Positions 1-7,483 of a stretch of DNA of 14,828 nt are shown one piece after another. The number at the start of each line of letters is the position of its first letter. Within the stretch, counting starts at the first letter, position 1. The position numbers and the translations under genes were made by a program. The stretch lies in the NCBI GenBank assembly GCA_947380915.1, contig CANCSY010000056.1, positions 1 through 14,828 of the forward strand, written 5' to 3'. The notes under the pieces are model-generated. The model saw only the letters and a program-made list of their open reading frames with translations. It did not search any database and had not been told where the DNA came from. This DNA comes from Beijerinckiaceae bacterium (GTDB taxonomy: Bacteria > Pseudomonadota > Alphaproteobacteria > Rhizobiales > Beijerinckiaceae).

Positions 1-46
1 CAAGCGAAGAGACCACGCCGCCGGTGATGAAAATGTACCGGGCCAT
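1..46 (-). CDS. pyrG: CTP synthase, N-terminal 15 codons only (runs off the window)
   Basis: Reading the minus strand from the ATG at 46 gives MARYIFITGGVVSSL, which matches the highly conserved amino terminus of CTP synthase (the GGVVSS segment is part of the N-terminal synthetase domain's nucleotide-binding loop). The enzyme makes CTP from UTP with ATP and glutamine. Only the start is present; the rest lies beyond base 1. The gene follows secG in the same direction, but a terminator at 156-178 lies between them, so it probably has its own promoter in 47-155. A CATAAT hexamer occurs there on the minus strand, but I see no convincing -35 at normal spacing. The short length limits the evidence to this one motif, which is distinctive. 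Confidence 0.85.
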   Translation of the reverse strand, partial: MARYIFITGGVVSSL

Positions 47-155
47 GGGGTTACAGACCTATTCCTGAAGCAGTGATTCGGCGAGCGAATTTTGTCGGCG
101 CGAGACATCATCCACATGATTATGCTTGCGCATTGTTGGGAAGCGCTCAAACGAA

Positions 156-178
156 AGGGGCCGGACGAGCCGGCCCCT
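156..178 (-). terminator. Rho-independent terminator downstream of secG
   Basis: A perfect 9-bp inverted repeat (AGGGGCCGG / CCGGCCCCT) with a 5-nt loop lies 18 bases past the secG stop. On the minus strand it is followed by TTTCGTTTG, a broken T-rich tract. It separates the tpiA-secG transcript from pyrG. Confidence 0.75.
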
Positions 179-195
179 GAATGAATATCAAAGCC

Positions 196-558
196 TTACT
201 GGCGCGGCGGCTCGGGAGCCGTGGGCGCTGCGGGAGCCTGGGGCTGCCGCTCTTCCATCTGCTTGAGCTGATCCAGCACGCTGCCGCCCGGAGCCGTCTG
301 GCTGGGGGGCGCGACGCCATCGAAAATGGACTTCGGGGCGCGGCCCATATTGGCCATCACGGTCAGCGCAAGGCTGGTGATGAAGAAGAGCGTGCCAAGA
401 ATGGCGGTGGCCCGGGTGAGCGCATTGGCCTGTCCGCGTCCGGTCATGAAGCCGCCGCCGCCGATGCCCAGCGCGCCGCCTTCGGAACGCTGCAACAGCA
501 CCACGCCCACAAGCGCGACCACGACGATCAGGTGAAAGGTGATGAGAATGGTTTGCAT
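196..558 (-). CDS. secG: Preprotein translocase subunit SecG
   Basis: SecG is the small accessory subunit of the SecYEG inner-membrane channel. It assists SecA-driven export. The 120-residue product has the family's shape: a first membrane segment at about residues 3-22 (ILITFHLIVVVALVGVVLL), a glycine-rich loop with the typical LQRSEGGALGIGGGG stretch, and a second membrane segment near 50-70. These are followed by a Pro/Ala/Gln-rich tail, common in alphaproteobacterial SecG. I chose the ATG at 558. An in-frame TTG at 570 would add four residues, and neither start has a strong ribosome binding site. The gene lies downstream of tpiA in the same direction and is followed by a good terminator. 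Confidence 0.93.
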   Translation of the reverse strand: MQTILITFHLIVVVALVGVVLLQRSEGGALGIGGGGFMTGRGQANALTRATAILGTLFFITSLALTVMANMGRAPKSIFDGVAPPSQTAPGGSVLDQLKQMEERQPQAPAAPTAPEPPRQ

Positions 559-638
559 GGATGGACCCAAGAGGCGGTGAGCTTTCGCCCGACTATCTGG
601 AGAGTGCTCTTACACGATACAAGGCGCGATGGCTACAA

Positions 639-657
639 GCATGGCTCAGCGCCATGC
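639..657 (-). other. Hairpin spanning the tpiA stop codon
   Basis: A perfect 7-bp inverted repeat (GCATGGC / GCCATGC) with a 5-nt loop. On the minus strand the loop reads GCTGA, so the tpiA TGA stop sits in the loop. There is no T-run after it, so it is a weak terminator at best and could instead be an mRNA 3'-end or pause structure between tpiA and secG. Confidence 0.35.
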
Positions 658-1404
658 CGCAGCTATCCCCATGAAATCCTCGGCCTTGAGGCTGGCGCCG
701 CCAACCAGCGCGCCATCCACATTGGGCACGGCCATCAATTCGGCGGCATTGGAAGGCTTCACCGAGCCGCCATAGAGGATGCGCACCCCTGCCCCGTCAG
801 CCCCCAGAAGTATGGCGAGCCGCTCGCGGATGAAGGCGTGAACCTCGGCCACATCGGCGGGCGTGGGCGTCAGGCCCGTGCCGATGGCCCAGACAGGCTC
901 ATAGGCGACCACAAGCTGGGCGCCCGTCAGGCCCGGAGGAATCGAACCGTCGAGCTGGGCGCCGACCACAGCGAGGGTCTGGCCGCCGCGCCGCTGCGCC
1001 TCGGTCTCCCCGACGCAGACGATGGCCACGAGGCCCGCCCGGATGGCGGCCTGCGCCTTCGCCCGCACCACCGCGTCGCTCTCGCCATGGTCGGCGCGGC
1101 GCTCGGAATGGCCGACGATAATGAAGGAGCCCCCGGCGTCGGCGATCATTTCGGCGGAAAGGTCGCCCGTATGGGCGCCTGAAACCTTGGCGTGACAATC
1201 CTGCGCGCCAATGGCGACGCCCGCGTCTTTCGCCACGGAGGCGGCGGCATGGATCAGGGTGGCGGGCGGACACACCAGCAGATCGACCTTCGAGCGCAGG
1301 GAAGAATCATAGGCCTGGCCCATGGCGGCGATTTCGCCCAGCGCGGCGCACAGACCGTTCATTTTCCAGTTGCCGGCGAGGAGGGGATGGGGACGATCAA
1401 TCAT
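646..1404 (-). CDS. tpiA: Triose-phosphate isomerase
   Basis: This enzyme interconverts dihydroxyacetone phosphate and glyceraldehyde 3-phosphate in cytosolic glycolysis and gluconeogenesis. The 252-residue product is full length for the TIM-barrel family. All catalytic elements are visible: the substrate-binding lysine in GNWKMNG (Lys14), the electrophilic histidine in VGHSERR (His99), the catalytic base in [11 protein letters not shown] (Glu169) followed by mobile loop 6, and the phosphate-binding YGGSV at 211-215. The ATG at 1404 is preceded by AGAGGT at good spacing. The gene is divergent from ppiD, with 148 bases between the two starts, and is followed 75-90 bases later by secG in the same direction. 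I see no strong tpiA promoter hexamers. Confidence 0.98.
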   Translation of the reverse strand: MIDRPHPLLAGNWKMNGLCAALGEIAAMGQAYDSSLRSKVDLLVCPPATLIHAAASVAKDAGVAIGAQDCHAKVSGAHTGDLSAEMIADAGGSFIIVGHSERRADHGESDAVVRAKAQAAIRAGLVAIVCVGETEAQRRGGQTLAVVGAQLDGSIPPGLTGAQLVVAYEPVWAIGTGLTPTPADVAEVHAFIRERLAILLGADGAGVRILYGGSVKPSNAAELMAVPNVDGALVGGASLKAEDFMGIAAAWR

Positions 1405-1476
1405 GGGGCTACCTCTGTTTCGTCTGCGTTATCACCCTGTCGGTGGCCTGCAAAGTGGGTCCTTTGCGGCCATGCG

Positions 1477-1505
1477 TTGCGCGCCGCGCCGCCTCTCCCT
1501 ATAGT
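1477..1505 (+). promoter_or_regulatory. Candidate sigma70-type promoter for ppiD
   Basis: TTGCGC, a 17-base spacer and TATAGT, reading toward ppiD, with a predicted start near 1512. The -10 matches consensus at five of six positions. The short leader contains a small inverted repeat (GGGCC / GGCCC, 1519-1533). The promoter may also serve trpE, which has only a few bases between it and ppiD. Confidence 0.6.
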
Positions 1506-1552
1506 CCGCGCGTTTTCAGGGCCGCCATGGCCCCTATTGCGGAAGGGTCGTC

Positions 1553-3457
1553 ATGCTCGAAGGCATGCGTAAAGTCTCCCAGGGTTGGGCCGGACGTATC
1601 TTCATGGGGCTCATCATGCTGTTCATCAGCCTGAGCTTCGTGGTCTGGGGCGTCGGCGACATTTTCCGTGGCTTTGGCGCGGGCAAGGTGGCCCAGGTCG
1701 GCGAGGCGGAAATTTCGACGGAGGCCTTCCGGACCGCCTATCAGACCCAGTTGCAAGCCCTGCAACGGCAGGCCCGGCGCGCCATCACCAATGATGAGGC
1801 CCGCGCCATGGGTCTCGACAGGCAGGTGCTCAACCGCCTGATTTCCGAAGCGATTCTGGACGACCGCGCACAAACGATGGGCCTGGGCCTCTCCGAACAG
1901 GAAATTGGCAAGTCGATCCTGAATGATCCGGTTTTCGCCGGAACCAACGGCAAGTTCGACGCCACGAAATTCCGCGATCTGCTGCGCGACAATGGCTATA
2001 CGGAGCAGAGCTTCGCCCGCGAGCAGCGTCGCTCGGCCCTGCGTCAGGAAATCGTCGAGGCGCTGGCGGGCAAGCTCAACACGCCGACCGCCCTGCTCGA
2101 GGCGGTGAACCGGTATCGCGCGGAAACCCGCAGCGTGGAATATTTCGAACTGCCCGCCACTGCGGCGGGCGAGATCGCCGCCCCCTCCGAACAGGATCTG
2201 CAGGCCCTCTACGAGAGCCGCAAGGCGACGTTCCGCGCCCCTGAATATCGCAAGGTCGCGACCCTCGCCATCGCGCCCGCGACCCTCGCCAAGCCCGACG
2301 CGGTCACGGACGCCGACGCCAAGGCCCTGTTCGAGCGCGTCAAGGGCCAACGTTTTGGCGCAGCCGAGAAGCGCGAGTTGGCGCAGCTTGTTTTCACGGA
2401 GGAAAAAGCCGCCGCCGACGCCCTCGCCAAGGTCAAGGCGGGCGCCAGCTTCGCGGATGTGGCCAAGGAGGCCAATCTGGACATTGCGGATCTGGGCACG
2501 GTCGCCAAGGGCGATCTCTTCGACAAGGCCATTGCGGAGGCGGGCTTCGCCCTGCCCGCAGGCGGCGTGAGCGAACCGGTGAAGAGCCAGTTCGGCTGGG
2601 CGCTGGTGCGCGTGGGCGCCATCTCCCCCGAGAGCGTCAAGCCCTTCGAAGAGGTGGCGGGCGAACTCAAGGGCGCGATCGCGCTGGAGCGCGCGCGCAA
2701 GACCGCCATGGAACTGCGCGACAAGATCGAGGACGAGCGCACCTCCGGCAAGGCGCTTGCCGAGGCAGCCAAGAGCCTGGGCCTGACGACCAGCATCATC
2801 GAGGCGACAGACGCCACCGGGCGCGATCAGACCGGCGCCGCCGTCGCCCTTCCCGAGCGCGAGGCCCTGCTCAAGGCGGTCTTCGCCTCGGATGTGGGCG
2901 CCGACAATGATGTGGTCTCCTCCCGCGAAGGGGGCTTCGTCTGGTTCGAGGTCCTGTCCATTGACCAGTCCCGCGAACGGCGCCTGGACGAAGTGAAGGA
3001 TCAGGTCGCAGCCACCTGGAAGGACGATGAAATCGCCCGGCGGTTGACGGACAGGGCGACCGAGATCGTCGCCCGGATCAAGGGTGGCGAGAGCTTCGAG
3101 GACGCCGCGAAAGCCGCTGGCCTCGAAGTGAAGCAGGACGACAAGGTGCGTCGCACAGAGCCCTCCACCCTGTCCCAGGGCGCGGTGGCGCGGGTCTTCG
3201 GTTTGCCGGTGGGCGAGGTCGCCTCGGCCGCAGGCGATGGCCAGTCGCGGATCGTGTTCAAAATCCTCGACAGCGTAATCCCGCCGTTGGACACGGACAG
3301 CGACGTGATGAAGGGGCTGGGCGAGCAACTGCGCAGCGCGCTCACCGAAGACGTTCTGACCCAATATCTCGCCGCCTTGCAGTCCCAGACCGGCGTGCGG
3401 ATCAACGAGGCCGCCGTGCGCGCCGCCGTCGGCGGTGGCGATCCCGGCTCTTTCTGA
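1553..3457 (+). CDS. ppiD: Membrane-anchored peptidyl-prolyl isomerase (PpiD/SurA-type parvulin)
   Basis: This is a periplasmic folding helper tethered to the inner membrane near the Sec channel. The 634-residue product begins with a short cytosolic stretch (MLEGMRKVSQGW) and one membrane segment at about 15-36 that ends in VVWGVGDIFRGFG, a typical alphaproteobacterial PpiD signature. A SurA-N-like chaperone region follows to roughly residue 200. A parvulin (PPIC) domain lies near 270-357, with the family ending SEPVKSQFGWALVRV. A long alpha-helical C-terminal part follows, similar in size to other PpiD proteins. I kept the first ATG because MLxGxRK is how the family starts, and GGAAGGG lies just upstream. 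trpE begins within ten bases of the stop, so the two are probably co-transcribed. Whether the isomerase domain is active cannot be judged here. Confidence 0.93.
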   Translation: MLEGMRKVSQGWAGRIFMGLIMLFISLSFVVWGVGDIFRGFGAGKVAQVGEAEISTEAFRTAYQTQLQALQRQARRAITNDEARAMGLDRQVLNRLISEAILDDRAQTMGLGLSEQEIGKSILNDPVFAGTNGKFDATKFRDLLRDNGYTEQSFAREQRRSALRQEIVEALAGKLNTPTALLEAVNRYRAETRSVEYFELPATAAGEIAAPSEQDLQALYESRKATFRAPEYRKVATLAIAPATLAKPDAVTDADAKALFERVKGQRFGAAEKRELAQLVFTEEKAAADALAKVKAGASFADVAKEANLDIADLGTVAKGDLFDKAIAEAGFALPAGGVSEPVKSQFGWALVRVGAISPESVKPFEEVAGELKGAIALERARKTAMELRDKIEDERTSGKALAEAAKSLGLTTSIIEATDATGRDQTGAAVALPEREALLKAVFASDVGADNDVVSSREGGFVWFEVLSIDQSRERRLDEVKDQVAATWKDDEIARRLTDRATEIVARIKGGESFEDAAKAAGLEVKQDDKVRRTEPSTLSQGAVARVFGLPVGEVASAAGDGQSRIVFKILDSVIPPLDTDSDVMKGLGEQLRSALTEDVLTQYLAALQSQTGVRINEAAVRAAVGGGDPGSF

Positions 3458-3465
3458 GCGTGACC

Positions 3466-4983
3466 ATGTTCAAGCCCGCCTTCGAAGACTTCGCCGCCTT
3501 GCATGAGGCCGGAAAGCCCTGCCTTGTCTCCACCCGCCTGGTGGCGGATCTGGAAACGCCCGTCTCGGCTTTCCTGAAGCTCTCGAACGGGCGCAAGGGC
3601 AATGTCTTCCTGCTGGAATCGGTGGAAGGCGGCGCCGCGCGCGGTCGCTATTCCATGATCGGCCTCGACCCTGACGTGATCTGGCGGACACGCAACGGGC
3701 AGGCCGAAATCAACGCCAACGCCCTGCGGGATGTGGAGGCTTTCGAACCCTGCCCGCTGCCCCCCCTCGCCTCCCTGCGCGCCCTGATCGCGCAAAGCGC
3801 CATTCCCTCCGACGGCGAACTGCCGCCCATGGCGGCGGGCGTCTTCGGTTATCTCGGCTATGAAATGGTTCGGGAAATGGAGCGGCTCGCCCAGCCCAAG
3901 CCCGACCCCATCGGCGTGCCCGACGCGGTGATGATCCGCCCCACGATCATGGTGGTCTTCGATTCCGTGAAGGATGAACTGAGCATCGTGACCCCGGTTC
4001 GCCCCGTGCCCGGCCTGTCGGCGCGCGCGGCCTATGAGGGCGCCTGCGCAAGGCTCGATGTGATGGTGGATGTTCTGGAAGGCCCGCTGTCCCACACGAC
4101 GCCGTCGGCCGATCCGCACCTGCTGGCGGGCGCAAGCGTCTCGAACACGCCAGAGCCCCGTTTTCTGGACATGGTGGCGCGCGCCAAGGACTATATCCGC
4201 GCGGGCGACATCTTCCAGGTGGTGCTCTCCCAGCGGTTCACGGCGCCTTTCGCCCTGCCCGCCTTCTCGCTCTATCGCGCCCTGCGCCGGGTCAATCCCT
4301 CGCCATATCTGTGTTATCTCGACTTCGGCGGCTTTCAGATCGTGACCTCAAGCCCGGAGATTCTGGTGCGGGTGCGCGATGGCGAAGTCACCATCCGCCC
4401 CATCGCCGGCACCCGCTGGCGCGGCAAGACGCCTGCCGAGGACGAGGCGCTCGCCGCCGAACTGCTCGCCGACCCGAAGGAACGTTCGGAACATCTCATG
4501 CTGCTGGATCTCGGCCGCAACGATGTGGGCCGCGTGTCGAAGATCGGCACGGTGGATGTGACCGCCAAATTCTTCATCGAACGCTACAGCCATGTGATGC
4601 ACATCGTCTCCAATGTGGTGGGGCAACTCGACCCCGCCCATGACGAGATCGACGCGCTCTGCGCGGGATTCCCCGCCGGCACGGTCTCTGGCGCCCCCAA
4701 GGTGCGCGCCATGGAGATCATCGACGAACTCGAGACCGACAGGCGCGGCATCTATGGCGGCTGCATCGGATATTTCGGCGCATCGGGTGAGATGGACACC
4801 TGCATCGTCCTGCGCACGGCCATCATCAAGGACGGCCAGATGCATGCGCAGGCGGGCGCTGGAATCGTTTATGATTCTGTCCCTCTTTCCGAACATCGCG
4901 AATGTGTGAACAAGGCCCAGGCGCTGTTCCGCGCCGCAGAGGAGGCAGTCCGGTTCGCGACAAACGCCGGGCGCGCTCAGTAA
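3466..4983 (+). CDS. trpE: Anthranilate synthase component I
   Basis: TrpE converts chorismate and ammonia (supplied by TrpG from glutamine) to anthranilate, the first step of tryptophan synthesis. The 505-residue product has the N-terminal regulatory part with the LLES motif (residues 49-52), associated with tryptophan feedback inhibition. The chorismate-binding domain shows PIAGTRWRGKTPAEDE, LLDLGRNDVGRV, ERYSHVMHIVSNVVG, PAGTVSGAPKVRAMEIIDEL, YGGCIGYFG and QAGAGIVYDS. I preferred the ATG at 3466. A GTG at 3460 would add two residues, and neither has a clear Shine-Dalgarno, which suggests coupling to ppiD translation. No leader peptide or attenuator precedes it, since ppiD abuts directly. 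Unlike many trpEG clusters, trpG does not follow; a HerA-like gene intervenes. Confidence 0.97.
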   Translation: MFKPAFEDFAALHEAGKPCLVSTRLVADLETPVSAFLKLSNGRKGNVFLLESVEGGAARGRYSMIGLDPDVIWRTRNGQAEINANALRDVEAFEPCPLPPLASLRALIAQSAIPSDGELPPMAAGVFGYLGYEMVREMERLAQPKPDPIGVPDAVMIRPTIMVVFDSVKDELSIVTPVRPVPGLSARAAYEGACARLDVMVDVLEGPLSHTTPSADPHLLAGASVSNTPEPRFLDMVARAKDYIRAGDIFQVVLSQRFTAPFALPAFSLYRALRRVNPSPYLCYLDFGGFQIVTSSPEILVRVRDGEVTIRPIAGTRWRGKTPAEDEALAAELLADPKERSEHLMLLDLGRNDVGRVSKIGTVDVTAKFFIERYSHVMHIVSNVVGQLDPAHDEIDALCAGFPAGTVSGAPKVRAMEIIDELETDRRGIYGGCIGYFGASGEMDTCIVLRTAIIKDGQMHAQAGAGIVYDSVPLSEHRECVNKAQALFRAAEEAVRFATNAGRAQ

Positions 4984-5019
4984 TTTGACTCTCTTTGTGA
5001 ATTATTCATTGCAGCATCA

Positions 5020-5047
5020 TTTACAATTGTCTCGCCCCTGATAAGAT
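5020..5047 (+). promoter_or_regulatory. Candidate promoter in the trpE-herA gap
   Basis: TTTACA, a 16-base spacer and TAAGAT, in a stretch noticeably richer in A/T than its surroundings. The -35 matches consensus at five of six bases and the -10 at four. It would give the HerA-like gene its own transcript with a leader of about 65 bases. That leader includes a short hairpin (CTGGC / GCCAG, 5077-5091). A TTGACT at 4985 has no matching -10. Confidence 0.4.
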
Positions 5048-5117
5048 TCAGTCGTGAACAATGGATTTGCGCCAGACTGGCTTTTCGCCAGCGTCCTTTT
5101 GAGAAGGATCGATCAAC

Positions 5118-6782
5118 ATGATGATCGCGAATAATACGATTTCCAGTACGCTCGATCCTGATCTCCCCCGGCCCGACGATAATGACATCGGCGTTCTCGT
5201 CGCTTTGAAAGGCGCGCAAGCGACCCTCTCGAGCTATATGGGGCCGGATGGCGAGCAGGCGCGCTGTTCCGTCGGCAATATTCTGGTCATCAAGCAGGGC
5301 TTGACGCGCACGGTCGGCCTTGTGCTGGAAGTGAACGTCAATCCGAAGGACTGGATGGCCGGCGCCTCCAACCATGTGAACATGCAGATCGAATTGATTG
5401 GCGAGATCCGTGACGATGCTAGCGGCCGCCCGATTTTCTATCGCGGTGTGCGCAGCTACCCGGAAATGGGCTCCGCAGCCACGCTGATCACGTTAAGCGA
5501 TCTGGCGGCGATCTACGCCTTGCATGGCGAGGATGGGGTCCGGATCGGTTCCCTGTCCTTGCGCGAGGACATTCCGGCCATGGTGAGCGTGAACAAACTC
5601 ATCTCCCGCCACTTCGCCATCGTTGGCTCGACAGGCGTCGGCAAGACGACCGCCGTCGCCTTGCTGATGAAGAAGTGCCTTCAGGAAAACCCGAACCTTC
5701 ATATGCTGATCCTTGATCCGCACAATGAATACAGAAACCATTTCCGAGAAGAAGCGCTCGTCCTCAATTCCGAAAATCTGGATCTTCCGTTCTGGATGCT
5801 GCGCTATGAGGAGCTGGCGGACATCATCTATCCCGGCCGTTCGCCCTTGCCAGACGAGGCGGATTCGCTTTTTGAAGCCATGGCCTTCGCTCGCCTTGGC
5901 TATGCAAGCCAATCAAAGCTCAATTCCATGTCGAGCGGCTCTCGCCGACAACAGACGTCGGAAAGTCCGAATTTCACAGCGGATACGCCAACCCCCTATC
6001 GCATCAGCGATATCCAGAAAGTCATTGACGACTGGCTGGGCCTGCTGGAGCGCCGGTATCCGGTCAACACCCTTCGCGCCCTGCGCACGCGGCTGGACGC
6101 CCTCGCCCATGATCCACGCTATCGCTGCATGTTCGGCAAGACCCTTGTGTCGGACAATATGGCGGAGGTGATCTCCAATCTTTTCCGGATCCCGCAGAAC
6201 GGGCGCCCGGTGACCATCCTGGAACTGGGCGGCTTGCCCAACGAAGTGATCAACGCGCTCGTCTCCGTCATCGGGCGTCTGGCCTTCGACATTTCCTTCC
6301 TCAGCCGGGGCGCTCAACAAATCGCCCTGATCTGCGAAGAGGGACATCGCTACGTCCCGCGCGACCATTCTCTGGGTTTTCGCCCCACCCGACTGGCGCT
6401 CGGGCGCATCGCCAAGGAGGGACGCAAATATGGCCTGTCGCTCGGCGTGATCTCCCAGCGCCCTGCGGAGATTGACCCCACCTTGCTGTCACAGTGCTCG
6501 ACCATTTTCGCCATGCGCCTGCCCAACGAGACGGACAAGGACATCATCAAAGAGTGCCTGCCAGCCTATTCCGCCAGCCTTTCGGACATGCTTTCCTCCA
6601 TCGTCGACCGGGAGGCCATCGCCTTCGGGGAGGCCATCCCTACGCCCATGCGCATGACTTTCATGAACCATAGGGGCGAGGAACGGGGTGAGGTCCCATC
6701 CGTCGAACCTACGCCAAGCCGCAAGCCTGAGACCATGGCGCAAATCGTGGCGAGGCTGCGCGGAGATTATCAAACGGCGTGA
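5118..6782 (+). CDS. HerA-like (DUF87/HAS-barrel) DNA-translocase family ATPase
   Basis: The 554-residue product looks like the HerA branch of the FtsK/HerA ring ATPases, which move along or process double-stranded DNA as hexamers. The N-terminal 110 or so residues, containing VGNILVIKQGLTRTVGLVLEV, fit a HAS-barrel. Walker A is GSTGVGKT (170-177). LILDPHNEY (197-205) resembles the DPHGEY element of HerA. The Walker B-like strand IALICEEGHRY (402-412) carries the acidic pair Glu407-Glu408. GRKYGLSLGVISQRPAEI (435-452) resembles the sensor and arginine-finger region, followed by STIFAMRLPNETD. GAGAAGG ten bases upstream supports the ATG at 5118. In other bacteria HerA acts with NurA, or with SIR2 or DUF4297 partners in phage defence; none is adjacent. 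It sits between trpE and trpG. A role in repair, defence or something else is undetermined. Confidence 0.82.
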   Translation: MMIANNTISSTLDPDLPRPDDNDIGVLVALKGAQATLSSYMGPDGEQARCSVGNILVIKQGLTRTVGLVLEVNVNPKDWMAGASNHVNMQIELIGEIRDDASGRPIFYRGVRSYPEMGSAATLITLSDLAAIYALHGEDGVRIGSLSLREDIPAMVSVNKLISRHFAIVGSTGVGKTTAVALLMKKCLQENPNLHMLILDPHNEYRNHFREEALVLNSENLDLPFWMLRYEELADIIYPGRSPLPDEADSLFEAMAFARLGYASQSKLNSMSSGSRRQQTSESPNFTADTPTPYRISDIQKVIDDWLGLLERRYPVNTLRALRTRLDALAHDPRYRCMFGKTLVSDNMAEVISNLFRIPQNGRPVTILELGGLPNEVINALVSVIGRLAFDISFLSRGAQQIALICEEGHRYVPRDHSLGFRPTRLALGRIAKEGRKYGLSLGVISQRPAEIDPTLLSQCSTIFAMRLPNETDKDIIKECLPAYSASLSDMLSSIVDREAIAFGEAIPTPMRMTFMNHRGEERGEVPSVEPTPSRKPETMAQIVARLRGDYQTA

Positions 6783-6798
6783 TCCTCGCGCTGACGCC

Positions 6799-6849
6799 TT
6801 GACGCCCGGCCCCCATCATCGGAAAAGGAAACAGCCGCCCGGTGGCGGC
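6799..6849 (+). promoter_or_regulatory. Possible weak promoter and hairpin ahead of trpG
   Basis: TTGACG (6799-6804), 17 bases, then GAAAAG (6822-6827), a poor -10. It is followed by a perfect 6-bp hairpin (GCCGCC / GGCGGC, 6834-6849, 4-nt loop) ending 13 bases before the trpG ATG. It could be a local start site for trpGDC or simply mRNA structure. The evidence is weak. Confidence 0.22.
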
Positions 6850-6862
6850 GCATGGATCCGGC

Positions 6863-7471
6863 ATGGCCAGCGTTACGCTCATCGACAACTATGACAGCTT
6901 CACCTGGAACCTGGTGCATTACCTGGGCTCCCTTGGCGCTGAGGTCAGCGTGCATCGCAATGATGAAATCAGTGTCGCCGCGGTGATGGCGGGGCGGCCA
7001 GACGCCATTGTCCTGTCCCCCGGCCCCTGCAGCCCCAGGGAGGCGGGCATCTGCCTTGATCTGATCCATGCGGCGGGGGACGAGATCCCCCTGTTCGGCG
7101 TGTGCCTGGGCCATCAGGCCATCGGAGACGCCTATGGTGGTCATGTCATCCGCGCGCCCGAGCCGATCCATGGCAAGCTGGCGCAGATCGAGCATGAGGG
7201 GCAGACGATCTTCCGGGGCATCAACGGTCCCTTCATGGCGACCCGCTACCATTCGCTGGTGGTGGAGCGCTCCACCATGCCCGCCGACCTCATGGTGACG
7301 GCCCAGACATCAGATGGTCTGGTGATGGGCCTGTCCCATCGCAGCCGCCCGGTTCACGGCGTCCAGTTTCATCCGGAGAGCATCCTCTCCGAACACGGCC
7401 ATCTCATGCTGCAGAACTTCCTCGATCTGGCCAAGGCCTGGAACGAGGGCCCGCGCGCGGCGCGGGCTTGA
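6863..7471 (+). CDS. trpG: Anthranilate synthase component II (glutamine amidotransferase)
   Basis: TrpG hydrolyses glutamine and passes ammonia to TrpE. The 202-residue product is a complete class I glutamine amidotransferase. It opens with LIDNYDSFTWNLVHYLG, has the oxyanion-loop motif LSPGPCSPREAGI, the nucleophile in GVCLGHQAIG (Cys81), and the His-Glu pair in VHGVQFHPESI. The Ile-Asp-Asn-Tyr-Asp-Ser-Phe opening is typical right after the start, so I chose the ATG at 6863 over the upstream in-frame GTG at 6842, which lies inside a hairpin. GGAT lies about nine bases upstream. The gene is 80 bases after the HerA-like gene and 12 bases before trpD. Some bacteria use one TrpG/PabA for both tryptophan and folate; the sequence cannot say. 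Confidence 0.97.
   Translation: MASVTLIDNYDSFTWNLVHYLGSLGAEVSVHRNDEISVAAVMAGRPDAIVLSPGPCSPREAGICLDLIHAAGDEIPLFGVCLGHQAIGDAYGGHVIRAPEPIHGKLAQIEHEGQTIFRGINGPFMATRYHSLVVERSTMPADLMVTAQTSDGLVMGLSHRSRPVHGVQFHPESILSEHGHLMLQNFLDLAKAWNEGPRAARA
7449..7467 (+). other. Strong GC hairpin at the trpG 3' end
   Basis: A perfect 8-bp all-G/C stem (GCCCGCGC / GCGCGGGC) with a 3-nt loop ends one base before the trpG TGA (7469-7471) and four bases before the AGGAGAG that precedes trpD. It has no U-run, so it is not a classical terminator. It could affect ribosome coupling or mRNA stability between trpG and trpD. Confidence 0.4.
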
Positions 7472-7483
7472 GGAGAGACATTC

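Noticed and set aside
181..1182. Plus-strand open frame of 333 codons over secG and tpiA
   Set aside because: It covers two confident minus-strand genes and the gap between them, with no ribosome binding site or motif.
1499..3364. Long minus-strand open frame of 621 codons opposite ppiD
   Set aside because: It is a shadow of the GC-rich ppiD reading frame. The translation has no family motifs, is rich in Gly/Ala/Arg/His in the manner of antisense frames, and ppiD itself is well supported.
3455..3466. A trp leader peptide or attenuator ahead of trpE
   Set aside because: trpE begins within ten bases of the ppiD stop, so there is no space for a leader peptide or competing hairpins.
3001..4119. 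Minus-strand open frame of 372 codons across ppiD and trpE
   Set aside because: It crosses two well-supported plus-strand genes and shows no recognisable motif.
4985..5014. TTGACT just after the trpE stop as a promoter -35
   Set aside because: No acceptable -10 lies 16-18 bases downstream. The TTTACA...TAAGAT pair further on is better.
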